From positions 133,304 to 197,303 of the forward strand of contig JBMYRB010000005.1 of the NCBI GenBank assembly GCA_049601915.1: a DNA stretch of 64,000 nucleotides. Direction: 5' to 3'. The position numbers and the translations under genes are program-made. Under the pieces are notes generated by a model that saw only the letters and a program-made list of their open reading frames with translations, made no database searches and was not told the origin of the DNA. The stretch comes from UBA8079 sp049601915 (GTDB lineage: Bacteria > Pseudomonadota > Alphaproteobacteria > UBA6615). This document shows, piece by piece, positions 8,513 to 16,788 of the stretch. Each line of letters begins with the position of its first letter. Positions within the stretch are counted from its first letter, which is position 1.

Positions 8513-10903
8513 ATGAGCATTGCGAACGAGACTGACGAGGGCAGCGTCCTCGACCGGGCCGACAATTTTATCGGCGCCTCCGTGCCCCGCGCCAATGCCG
8601 CGCGGCTCGTGGCGGGCCAGGGCAAGTATGTCGACGACCTGACCCTCCAGCGCATGGTGCATGTCGTCTATTTCCGCTCGCCCTATGCCCATGCGCGGAT
8701 CGTATCGATCGACGATGTGGCGACGCTGGCCAGCCCGGGCGTGATCCGTGTCTTCACGGGCAAGGAGATCGCTGAGGTCTGTACGCCCTGGGTCGGCACG
8801 CTGGCCCATTTCAAGGGCATGAAGTCGGCCGAGCAGCATGCCATGGCGGTCGATCGTGCTTGTTGGCAGGGCGAACCCGTCGCGGCGATCGTCGCCCACT
8901 CGCGCGCCGAGGCCGAGGACGCGCTAGAGTTGCTCGAGGTCGAGTTCGAGGAACTGACGGTGCTGGCCGACCCGGAAGTCGTGATGGACGACGGGGCCTA
9001 CGTCATGCATCCGGAGCTGGGCGACAACCTGCTGTTCGAGATGAACCATGATATCGGTGACACGGAGAAGGCGTTCGCCGACGCCGCGGCGGTCGTCGAA
9101 CAAACCCTCAACTTCGGGCGGCACACGGGCGTGTGCCCGGAATCGCGGGCGATCATCGCCGACTATCATTCCTCCGAAAACCGTCTGACGGCTTATCACT
9201 CGCACCAGGCCCCGCACATGATGCAGGACCTGTTCGCGCGCCATCTCGACATTCCGAACCAGAATGTCCGGATTCTGTGTGGCGACGTCGGCGGTGCGTA
9301 CGGGGTCAAGGGCCACACCTACCCCGACGAGATGTCGACGGCGGCGATCTCCAAAATCATGAAACGGCCGGTCAAGTTCGTTGCCGACAGGATCGAGTCC
9401 TTCCTCACCGATTTGCACGCGCGCGATCACCGCGCCCATGTGCGTGCCGCCTTTGCCGCCGATGGTGAGCTACTGGCGATCGAGATGGATGATCTCACCG
9501 GCGTGGGCGCCTATTCCATGTATCCGCGCACCTCGGCGCTCGAGGCGTTGCAGGTCATCAACTATGTGGGCGCGCCCTATAATCACCAAAACTACAAGGC
9601 GCGCTCGCGGGTCGTGTTCCAGAACAAGACGCCGATGAGCCAGTACCGGGCGGTCGGCCATCCCGTGGCCGTCGCGATCACAGAGACCCTCATGGAAGAG
9701 GGAGCGCGCAAGCTCGGGATCGACCCGGTCGATATCCGCCGGCGCAACCTGATGGCCGACGACAGCTATCCGCGCGATTTCATCACCGGGCTCAAGATGG
9801 AGGCGCTGTCCCACGAGGCCTCGCTCGACAAGCTCCTGACCATGTTCGACTACAAAGGGTTCCGGGCCGAGCAGGCAACGCTGCGTGAACAGAGCATTTA
9901 CCGCGGTATCGGCTTTGCGACCCTCGTCGAGATGACTAATCCCGGGCCTCACACCTACGGCCTGGGCGGCGCGCGGATCTCGTCCCAGGACGGCGCGGCA
10001 GCGCGGATGGACGCGACGGGCGCGGTGATCGTGCAGACGAGTATCACCGAGCAGGGCCAGGGCAGCGAGGCGGTGATCCAGCAGGTCACGGCCAGCGCCT
10101 TCGGCACCACGCCGGACAAGGTGAAGGTGATCTCCGGCGACACGGACAATGTGCCGGTGGGCTGGGGCGCGGGCGGTTCGGGCGGCGCGGGAATCGCCGG
10201 CGAGGCCGCCCTGCAGGCGGCGAAGGCGCTCCGCCACAACGTCCTCGACGTGGCGGCGATCCTCCTGCAGACGGACGCCGAGAAGCTCGATATCACCAAG
10301 GGGGTCGTGGTCGATCGCGAGACCCGTGAGGAACGCATGTCGCTCGAGGAAGTGGCGCGGGTGGCCTATTTCCGCCCCGACACCCTGCCCCAGGATTTCC
10401 AGTCGGAGATGATGGCGACGCGTCACTACATCCCGAAGAAGTATCCCGTGGCGATGACCAACAGCTTCCAGGCGGTGACTGTCGAGGTCGATCCCGAGGT
10501 CGGCACGGTCCGGTTGCTCGAATTCTACTGCGTCGAGGATTGCGGCAAGGTCATCAACCCCATGCTGGTCGACGAGCAGGTGCGGGGGTCGATTGTGCAG
10601 GGCATCGGCGGAGTCCTCTACGAAGAGTGCCGCTACGATCTGGACGGCAACTTCCTCAACGCCAACATGGCCGACTATCTCGTGCCCATGGCCGGGGAGA
10701 TGCCCGACATTCATATTGGCCATATCGAGACACTGACCAAGGAATCCGAACTGGGGGCCAAGGGGGCCGGCGAGGCGGGTACGGCCGGTGCGCCGGGCGC
10801 CATCCTAAACGCCATCAACGATGCGCTGAGCCCGTTCGGGGCGAGCGTACTCGACCAGCCGGTGACCCCCGAGCGGGTGCTCAAGGCACTGGGTAAATAC
10901 TAG
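8513..10903 (+). CDS. molybdenum hydroxylase large subunit (xanthine dehydrogenase/CoxL family), copy 2
   Basis: This gene also encodes 796 residues and is collinear with the copy at 5866 over its whole length, with the same Q-Y-R-A-V-G-H-P substrate loop at 377-384 and the G-A-K-G-A-G-E-A-G catalytic segment near the C-terminus. The start at 8513 follows an AGGGCGG ribosome site; the frame is open from 8474 but that part is not conserved in copy 1. The two copies differ throughout, so the duplication is not recent. They could form a heteromer or serve two substrates. The small FeS and FAD subunits must be encoded elsewhere, if they are used. Confidence 0.9.
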   Translation: MSIANETDEGSVLDRADNFIGASVPRANAARLVAGQGKYVDDLTLQRMVHVVYFRSPYAHARIVSIDDVATLASPGVIRVFTGKEIAEVCTPWVGTLAHFKGMKSAEQHAMAVDRACWQGEPVAAIVAHSRAEAEDALELLEVEFEELTVLADPEVVMDDGAYVMHPELGDNLLFEMNHDIGDTEKAFADAAAVVEQTLNFGRHTGVCPESRAIIADYHSSENRLTAYHSHQAPHMMQDLFARHLDIPNQNVRILCGDVGGAYGVKGHTYPDEMSTAAISKIMKRPVKFVADRIESFLTDLHARDHRAHVRAAFAADGELLAIEMDDLTGVGAYSMYPRTSALEALQVINYVGAPYNHQNYKARSRVVFQNKTPMSQYRAVGHPVAVAITETLMEEGARKLGIDPVDIRRRNLMADDSYPRDFITGLKMEALSHEASLDKLLTMFDYKGFRAEQATLREQSIYRGIGFATLVEMTNPGPHTYGLGGARISSQDGAAARMDATGAVIVQTSITEQGQGSEAVIQQVTASAFGTTPDKVKVISGDTDNVPVGWGAGGSGGAGIAGEAALQAAKALRHNVLDVAAILLQTDAEKLDITKGVVVDRETREERMSLEEVARVAYFRPDTLPQDFQSEMMATRHYIPKKYPVAMTNSFQAVTVEVDPEVGTVRLLEFYCVEDCGKVINPMLVDEQVRGSIVQGIGGVLYEECRYDLDGNFLNANMADYLVPMAGEMPDIHIGHIETLTKESELGAKGAGEAGTAGAPGAILNAINDALSPFGASVLDQPVTPERVLKALGKY

Positions 10904-10928
10904 CGGAATCGAATCGGGAGAACGCCTC

Positions 10929-11621
10929 ATGGCCGACGTCGAAATCATCAGTTCGCAGACCTGCCCCTTCGCGCAGCGCACCCGCATGGCGCTGATCGAG
11001 AAGGGGATCGATCACGAGCTCACGGCGATAGATCTGAACGACAAGCCTGACTGGTTCCTGGCGATCTCGCCCTACGGAAAGGTCCCGGTGCTGCGGCACA
11101 ACGGCGCGGTGATCTTCGAATCCGCGGTTATCAACGAGTATCTCGAAGAGGTGTTCCCCGACCGGCCGCTGATGCCGACCGACCCCGCACGCCGGGCCCA
11201 GGCGCGGATCTGGATCGACTTCGCGAATGTTCGTTTCACGCCCCATGTCTACAAGCTGATGATGGCCCAGGATGCGGACGCGCAGGCCTTCCAGGCCGAG
11301 CCGCTGACCAAGGCCATGCTGATGATGGAGCATGAGGGGTTGGGCAAGCTGGGTGATGGCTCCTACTGGATGGGCGACGACATCAGCCTTGTCGACCTGA
11401 CCTTCCTGCCGCACATGCAGCGGGTGGGTGTGCTGACCCATTATCGGGGCTTTCAGGTGCCCGACGAATGCGTCCTGCTCAAGGGCTGGCTGCAGCTCAT
11501 GGGCCAACGTCCTTCTGTCATGGAAGGATCAGCTTCTATCGATGTGCTGATCGAAAACTGGCGAAAGTATGCGGAGAACACCTCGACTGGCACCACCGCG
11601 GCGGATATGCGCGCGGCCTAG
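10929..11621 (+). CDS. glutathione S-transferase family protein
   Basis: This 230-residue protein has an N-terminal thioredoxin-fold domain with T-C-P-F-A-Q-R at residues 10-16, the Cys-type active site of omega- and beta-like transferases. It also has the cis-proline and glutathione-contact stretch K-V-P-V-L followed by F-E-S-A-V-I-N-E-Y. The helical C-terminal domain follows from about residue 90. It lies 25 bp after the second molybdenum hydroxylase, in the same direction, and may handle electrophilic intermediates of that pathway or perform a thiol-dependent isomerisation or reduction. Confidence 0.88.
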   Translation: MADVEIISSQTCPFAQRTRMALIEKGIDHELTAIDLNDKPDWFLAISPYGKVPVLRHNGAVIFESAVINEYLEEVFPDRPLMPTDPARRAQARIWIDFANVRFTPHVYKLMMAQDADAQAFQAEPLTKAMLMMEHEGLGKLGDGSYWMGDDISLVDLTFLPHMQRVGVLTHYRGFQVPDECVLLKGWLQLMGQRPSVMEGSASIDVLIENWRKYAENTSTGTTAADMRAA

Positions 11622-11726
11622 TAATTTAGCAATGCACTGAGGGCAAAGGTGCTGTTCGGGCCCTGCCGTTGTTGCGTGCAGGTCTGGCTGATATGCTTTT
11701 GGAAAGTTCCGACCTGAGGAGGCTTT

Positions 11727-12959
11727 ATGGTCCATCTTCGTGAAATGCCTGATCATCTGCGTGAAGCGCTGATCAATCAGGAACTGCCCGACTATGGCGA
11801 CACGCCATGGGTGGCCCCCAAAGCGCTCGACGAATGCCGTGTTGCGCTGATCTCGACCGCGGGTTTGCACCGCCGGGAAGACGATCCATTCAAGCCCGGC
11901 GCGGGTGACTACCGGATCATCCCCGACGAGTACGACATGGATGACTTGGTGATGAGCCACCTGTCGACCAATTTCGATCGGAGTGGTTTCTATCAGGATG
12001 TGAATACTTCCTTTCCCATCGGCCGCCTGCGCGAACTGGCGGACGAGGGCGTCATCGGATCCGTCGCCAGCCGGCATTTCTCCTTCATGGGGGCGACGCC
12101 GCCGACCGTGATGGAGCCGATTTCCCGTGATCTGGCGAAGGTCCTCAAGGCAGACAATGTCGACGCCGTTGCGCTCGTCCCTGTCTGACCCCAATGCACG
12201 CGCGCCGTGGGCGGGCTTGCTCATTATCTTGAAGACGAAGGCATTCCGACGACGCAGATCGCGTTGATCCGCAAACATGCCGAGGAAATCAAGCCGCCGC
12301 GCGCGCTCGCGGTGCCTTTCGAACTCGGTCGTCCGCTGGGCGCGCCGAACGAGCCGGACTTTCAGCGTCGCGTGCTGCGCGATTGCCTGGAGTTGCTGAA
12401 CGCCGAATCGGGCCCCGTGCTCGAGGATTTCCCCGATGATCCGCCGGGGGCCGCGGTGGAACAGGAAGGCTGGGCCTGCCCGGTCAATCTCACCGCGCCG
12501 ATCGAGGATGTGAGCGATCAGGATTTGCTCGAACAGACCCTGCTGCAGGAAATCGCGCTGCTGAAGCCCTGGTATGAAGAATCCAAGCAGAGCCGGGGCG
12601 GGCGGACGAATTACGGGATCTCGGGCAAGGCGCCGGAGGAAATCCCGGCATTCCTGGCCGATCTCGTCGTGAACCGTGAGGACGTGCCGTCCCCGATCGA
12701 GGACAAGCCGGCGGCGCTCGCCTTCAAGCAGATGGCCGACGATATCCGCTACTACTATATGGAAGCGGCGATTGCGCGGCCCGACGGTCAGGTCACGGAC
12801 CTGGATATCGGCAACTGGCTCTGGGGCGAGACGACGCTGGGCAAGGTACTCGTCGAGATCCGTAACTGGGCGATGGAAAGTGAGGAGCCGGGCTTCAAGG
12901 GGCTTGCCCCCACGGCTATGGTGCCGACCCATCAGCGCCACCGCACGATCCATGGCTGA
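11727..12959 (+). CDS. selenoprotein, GrdB/PrdB (glycine/sarcosine/betaine reductase selenoprotein B) family, Sec154
   Basis: Two frame-matched open stretches (11727-12185 and 12189-12959) are separated only by a TGA at 12186-12188. Read as selenocysteine, they give a continuous 410-residue protein with V-P-V-U-P-Q-C-T-R at the redox site, U154 and C157. The N-terminal part has V-A-L-I-S-T-A-G, F-P-I-G-R-L-R-E-L and H-F-S-F-M-G, all typical of the GRDB family, whose anaerobic members reduce amino-acid C-N bonds. Protein homology continues past the TGA (G-G-L-A-H-Y-L-E), so it is not a terminator codon. A hairpin follows the UGA. The start has a GAGGAGG ribosome site. The function in this presumably aerobic host is unknown; a thiol-redox role is inference. 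Confidence 0.85.
12186..12220 (+). promoter_or_regulatory. candidate bacterial SECIS element in the GrdB-like mRNA
   Basis: The UGA at 12186-12188 is followed seven bases later by an imperfect hairpin: 12196-12206 pairs with 12210-12220 with two mismatches and a GUG apical loop. Bacterial SECIS elements lie at this position, directly after the UGA and within the coding sequence, and are bound by the SelB C-terminal domain. The fold was made by eye. Confidence 0.5.
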
Positions 12960-12979
12960 CGCCGGGAAAGTTTAGCGAG

Positions 12980-13008
12980 AAGGCCCTCCCCGTCGGGAGG
13001 GCCTTTTT
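12980..13008. terminator. rho-independent terminator, bidirectional
   Basis: An 11-bp perfect stem AAGGCCCTCCC with a CGTC loop and its complement is followed by a T run, and by an A-rich flank on the other side. It sits between the convergent ends of the GrdB-like gene and selD and can serve both. Confidence 0.85.
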
Positions 13009-13018
13009 CGTTGCTGCG

Positions 13019-15244
13019 TCAGTCGCTGTTGTGGGCGTAGTTCACCACGCCGACTTCGCCCGCGCGCGGCACGACGCGTCCGATTATCGTTGCATCGGGG
13101 GCGGGGCCGTCGCGTAGTGTCGCCAGACAGGCGCCGGCCTGATCGGCGGGCAGGCCGAACAGGAGCCCGCCCGCGGTCTGGGGGTCGAACAGCAACGGGA
13201 AGTTCGGATGTTCGGCCAGCGGCACGGCGTTGCCGGCGGATTCCTCGTTGCTCGGCCGCAAGGTGCTCTCATGCCCCCCGGCGACGAGCCGTGCCACGCC
13301 CGGCAGTATGGGCAGCGCGTCCATATCCAGCTCGGCGTCGACGTCGGACGCGTTGAGCATCTCCAGCAAATGGCCTGCCAGCCCGAAGCCGGTGACGTCC
13401 GTGCTGGCGGTTGCTCTGTGCTGGCGGATGACCGAGATACAGGGCGCGATCGAGCGCTGCATGGATTCGAAGGCGCGGGTCACATCCTCGCCATGGGCCT
13501 TGGCACGCATGTCGGCGGCGAACAGCACGCCGGTGCCGAGCGGCTTGGTCAGGATCAGCGCATCGCCCGCAACGAGGCCCGACTTGCGCAGGATCGCGTC
13601 GTGCTTGGCATAGCCGTTGACGGTCAGGCCGAAGGCCATCTCCGCACCTTCACCGGTGTGCCCGCCGGCGAGCACCGCGCCGGCCTCTGCCAGGGTCTCG
13701 GTTGCGCCGGCGAGCAGCTGGTAAAGGTCGTCGGATGTCTTGTCGTCTTCGCCATGGGGCAGCATGACCGCGGCGAGGGCGGAATGGGCTTCCGCGCCCA
13801 TGGCGAAGATATCGCCCAAGCAGTGGTTCGTTGCGATCCGGCCGAAAAGATACGGATCGTCGATGAAGGCGCGGAACTGATCGACCGTCTGGATCAGGGC
13901 CTTGCCGGGTGGCGGTGATAGCACGGCCGCATCATCGGGCGAGTCGAGACCCTGGTCGAGGCCGTGCGCGTGTTGCGGGGGCAGGCGGTCCAGCGCGCGA
14001 CGCAGGACCGAGGCGGGCACCTTCGCGCCACAGCCGCCGCAGCGCATGGCCTCCAGCGTGTCGTCACCGTCGGCGTCGCCCGCGTCCATCTCGTGCAGCT
14101 CCTGGTATTTCTTCATCCAGCGACGGTCGATCCAGTCCTTCCAGCGCCACACCCAGTCACCCTCCATCGAGAAGGGGCCCCGGGCGGCGACGGCGTAGCG
14201 GTCGCCGGCGGTGATCAAGGCCAGGGTCTGGCCCTGAGGCCGGTAGGACTTGAGTGGCCTCCCGAGCGCAGCCCGGCGCAGATTCTCCGCCAGATACGGT
14301 CCCTGCCGCACGGCATAGACGCCGGCCTTGGGAAGCCGGTGGTTGTCCATGGAGGCGGCATCGCCCGCGGCGAAGAGCTGCGGGTGGGAGACGGAGCGCA
14401 GCCGGTCGTCGACCCGGATGAAGCCCTGCTCGTCGCGCGCGACATCGCTGTCGGCGATCCAGCGTGGTGGGCTCGCGGAGGTGACCAGGATCGTCTTGTG
14501 ACTTATCAGGGTTTCGCCGTTTGCGAGGGTCACCGCGTCCGGGGTGACCCGGGTCACCTCGGCGCCGGTGTGTATCTCGATACCCCGTTCGGCAAGGGCA
14601 CGTTCCAGCCTGCGCCGTGCCGCCGCGTTGTAGCCGGGCAGCAATGTGGCATCGGCCTCGAGGATGGCGAAGCGCAGCGCGTCCGGGGCCTTCCCCAGAT
14701 CCGGTGCTGCGATTCCGAGCCGGTGACACAGCGCAAGGGACAGTTCCACGCCGCCCGCACCGCCGCCCGCGATGGTGATGTGGAAGGGGCCGTCATGGTC
14801 CCTGATTTCGTCGGTCAGGCGGTGATAGGAATCGAGGAAACGGTCGATGGGTTTCACCGGTAACCCGTGCTCGGCGCCGTCGATGTTGGCCGTCGAAGGC
14901 GTTGAACCGGTATCGATGGACACGAAATCGAACGCCACCGGCGGACGACCGGTGACCCGGATGTAATTGTTTTGCAGGTCGAGCCCCGTTGCGGCGGCGT
15001 GGATGACGCGGGCATTGGCAAAGGCCGCCAGCGGCCGCAGGTCGATATGCGCCTCGGCCTCGCTGTAGTGATCGGCAATATAACCCGGGATCATGCCGGA
15101 GTAGGGCGTCAGCAGGTCGCGCGTGATCAGGGTCAGCCGCACGCCCGGTTCGGGCTGCATGCCGAAACGTTTAAGGACCGCGACATGGCTGTGGCCGCCG
15201 CCGACCAGGACGATGTCGCGAGTGATGGGAACCGCGGGAATCAT
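13019..15244 (-). CDS. selD: selenide, water dikinase fused to an NADH-dehydrogenase-like domain
   Basis: This 741-residue protein makes selenophosphate, the selenium donor for selenocysteyl-tRNA. Residues 1 to about 375 form a pyridine-nucleotide-disulfide oxidoreductase domain: V-L-V-G-G-G-H-S-H for FAD and a second A-G-G-G-A-G-G glycine loop for NAD(P)H. The SelD domain starts near M400 with R-C-G-G-C-G-A-K (C402, C405), followed by D-D-A-A and later G-G-H-T and D-V-T-G-F-G-L-A-G-H motifs. The catalytic residue is Cys, not Sec. This two-domain form is known in other bacteria; the oxidoreductase may supply reduced selenium. It is transcribed from the selC side and is convergent with the GrdB-like selenoprotein. 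Confidence 0.93.
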   Translation of the reverse strand: MIPAVPITRDIVLVGGGHSHVAVLKRFGMQPEPGVRLTLITRDLLTPYSGMIPGYIADHYSEAEAHIDLRPLAAFANARVIHAAATGLDLQNNYIRVTGRPPVAFDFVSIDTGSTPSTANIDGAEHGLPVKPIDRFLDSYHRLTDEIRDHDGPFHITIAGGGAGGVELSLALCHRLGIAAPDLGKAPDALRFAILEADATLLPGYNAAARRRLERALAERGIEIHTGAEVTRVTPDAVTLANGETLISHKTILVTSASPPRWIADSDVARDEQGFIRVDDRLRSVSHPQLFAAGDAASMDNHRLPKAGVYAVRQGPYLAENLRRAALGRPLKSYRPQGQTLALITAGDRYAVAARGPFSMEGDWVWRWKDWIDRRWMKKYQELHEMDAGDADGDDTLEAMRCGGCGAKVPASVLRRALDRLPPQHAHGLDQGLDSPDDAAVLSPPPGKALIQTVDQFRAFIDDPYLFGRIATNHCLGDIFAMGAEAHSALAAVMLPHGEDDKTSDDLYQLLAGATETLAEAGAVLAGGHTGEGAEMAFGLTVNGYAKHDAILRKSGLVAGDALILTKPLGTGVLFAADMRAKAHGEDVTRAFESMQRSIAPCISVIRQHRATASTDVTGFGLAGHLLEMLNASDVDAELDMDALPILPGVARLVAGGHESTLRPSNEESAGNAVPLAEHPNFPLLFDPQTAGGLLFGLPADQAGACLATLRDGPAPDATIIGRVVPRAGEVGVVNYAHNSD

Positions 15245-15307
15245 GTCGTGAGCATAAACACCGGGCGCGCGAGACTCATCCCCGGATCACGCATGGGTGT
15301 CGTGAAT

Positions 15308-15403
15308 TGGCGGAAGAGGGTGGGAGTCGAACCCACCAGGCACGTCTAACGCCCCTCACCGGTTTTGAAGACCGGGCGCCCCACCGGGGAACGGTCCTCC
15401 TCC
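15308..15403 (-). tRNA. selC: selenocysteine tRNA, anticodon UCA
   Basis: The minus strand folds as a 96-nt tRNA-Sec including an encoded CCA end. An 8-bp acceptor stem pairs GGAGGAGG with CCTCTTCC with one G-U. The anticodon stem CCGGT/ACCGG holds the loop CTTCAAA with anticodon TCA at 15368-15366. A long variable arm and a T arm GTGGG-TTCGACT-CCCAC follow, then G-CCA. The size, extended acceptor, long variable arm and UCA anticodon are diagnostic of tRNA-Sec. It lies 63 bp upstream of selD on the same strand. Confidence 0.95.
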
Positions 15404-15495
15404 ATCTTCATTGTCGGCGAGTTGGGGTGGTGGAGCAAGCGACCCGGCGCGCGACCTTGTACGAAGACTCGTGAACGCAAGTCTCAAATTCGCGA

Positions 15496-15765
15496 TCAGG
15501 GATCAAGGCTGACGGTGTGGCCGGTCTGCATGCGGTTGCCCTCAGACATGTCGATCTGCAGGAAGCCTTTGCGCTCATAGTCCGCGCTGCACTGGGTGTC
15601 GACGATTTCGAAGGCATCCTCGAGGGTGCAGAAGAAATAGTCGCCGCCATAGCTGCCATCGTCCGCTTCGGCATAGATGTAGTAGTAGCGATTCTCGAAC
15701 GGGGTGTCCCAGACATCGACGCATTCGCCGTCGCCGCTATTGTTACAGACTTCGATTGTGGATCC
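15496..15765 (-). pseudogene. DUF1036-like secreted protein, fragment
   Basis: One minus-strand frame ending in TGA at 15498-15496 reads as a cysteine-rich segment with I-E-V-C-N-N-S, E-C-V-D-V-W, F-E-N-R-Y-Y-Y-I-Y-A-E and Y-F-F-C-T-L. This pattern resembles the DUF1036 family of small exported proteins. The beginning and a central part expected for the family are missing, and no start codon or signal peptide precedes it in frame. The fragment runs directly into the YbjN-like remnant in another frame, so the two were probably separate genes joined by a deletion, or one damaged gene. Confidence 0.5.
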
Positions 15766-15769
15766 GCCG

Positions 15770-16234
15770 CCAGCGACGGCGGCCCCTTCGCGCCACCGCC
15801 GGTGTTCCTGTTCCAGTCGATATAGTCCTCGAATTCGTCAACGCATACGGCCCATTGGCGGACGATCGCACGAAGGTTAGCGTCGGTCAGGCCGCCGCCG
15901 GCAAAGATCGTGAAATCGAGGTTGGGATCACCCTCGTTGTCCAGATAGGCCTAGCCGTGGAGGTTGTTGATATTCCAGTCATTCATCTCCCGCATCGAAA
16001 CACGGTCGGTTTCGTACGCGACGCTGAAGGTCATCGTCTCGCAGACATCCCCGTCGCAGTCGAAGAAAAAGAAATCGAACAGGGTATCCCCATGGCGCTT
16101 TCGATGATCGGTTCCCCGAACAAATCTTCATCCAGATCTACGGGATATCCCTCACGCGCCAGCGCACTGACCACGTCGTCGGCGGCCAGGAGAAGTCGCG
16201 CCGATGTAGCGGCTGAACGTTTGTGCGTGCACAT
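15770..16234 (-). pseudogene. YbjN-domain protein, frameshifted and interrupted
   Basis: Starting from ATG 16234, the minus strand reads L-A-R-E-G-Y-P-V-D-L-D-E-D in one frame, then continues in another frame after about 16095 with F-F-D-C-D-G-D-V-C-E-T-M and W-N-I-N-N-L-H-G. An in-frame TAG at 15953-15951 follows, before Y-L-D-N-E-G-D-P and F-E-D-Y-I-D-W. The combined pattern is that of YbjN-domain (type III chaperone-like fold) proteins found in alphaproteobacteria. One frameshift plus one nonsense codon indicate a pseudogene or, less likely, base-calling errors. Confidence 0.65.
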
Positions 16235-16259
16235 GTGTGTGCTCCCGTTCATTGATGCT

Positions 16260-16652
16260 TTAGTCCGGATAGTAGGTGCGGTCGTCCTCGCTGCGCTCAT
16301 AGCTGGGCTGTGACGGCCAGTCCTTGATGCGGGTGGAGAAATCTCCGCCATAACGCACGCGAAATAGGAGCGAGCGCTGCGGCCCGTTCTCATATTCGTG
16401 CAGCTCCCCGGGCGGGTGGACGATGAAGGCGCCAGGTTTCACGTCGATGGTCTGGTCCGGCGTGCGCATGATGCCGCCGCCTTCGAAACAGAAGTAGATT
16501 TCCGTGGCATTCGGGTGGCAGTGATTCGGGCTCACCTGCCCCGGTTCCCAGCAGGCCACCGTGACATCCCCGTCCTCGACCGAATCGAGAATTTTCTCGA
16601 CATGGCGCTGGGGGTTCCATTCCTGTTCTACGTTCAGGTCATAAGCGATCAT
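16260..16652 (-). CDS. cupin-domain protein
   Basis: This is a 130-residue single-domain cupin. The first metal motif is visible as H-C-H-P-N-A-T-E-I-Y-F-C-F-E-G, with two His and a Glu, and the second as P-G-E-L-H-E-Y. Small cupins of this kind are metal-dependent dioxygenases, isomerases or sugar-binding proteins; the substrate is not predictable. The start at 16652 follows a GGGAGGAG ribosome site, and the longer open frame upstream is unconserved. It lies downstream of the selenoprotein peroxiredoxin-like gene on the same strand, but a terminator separates them. Confidence 0.85.
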   Translation of the reverse strand: MIAYDLNVEQEWNPQRHVEKILDSVEDGDVTVACWEPGQVSPNHCHPNATEIYFCFEGGGIMRTPDQTIDVKPGAFIVHPPGELHEYENGPQRSLLFRVRYGGDFSTRIKDWPSQPSYERSEDDRTYYPD

Positions 16653-16725
16653 TTTGTGTCTCCTCCCGGTGTTTACGACCGAGTTTAGCGCCGCTTTCGG
16701 GCGCGCGTAAATGTTGCCGAAACGA

Positions 16726-16755
16726 AAAGCGCCGCACCGGGGGCCGGTGCGGCGC
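16726..16755 (-). terminator. rho-independent terminator after the peroxiredoxin-like gene
   Basis: On the minus strand, GCGCCGCACCGG pairs with CCGGTGCGGCGC across a short C-rich loop and is followed by TTTTCGTTT. It lies 34 bp after the stop codon of the selenoprotein gene. Confidence 0.75.
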
Positions 16756-16788
16756 GATCTCATTGCAACGCCGGTGCGGCGTGACAGG

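Noticed and set aside
15951..15953. TAG in the YbjN-like frame as a pyrrolysine codon
   Set aside because: No pyl genes are seen, the family has no such residue, and a frameshift nearby shows decay.
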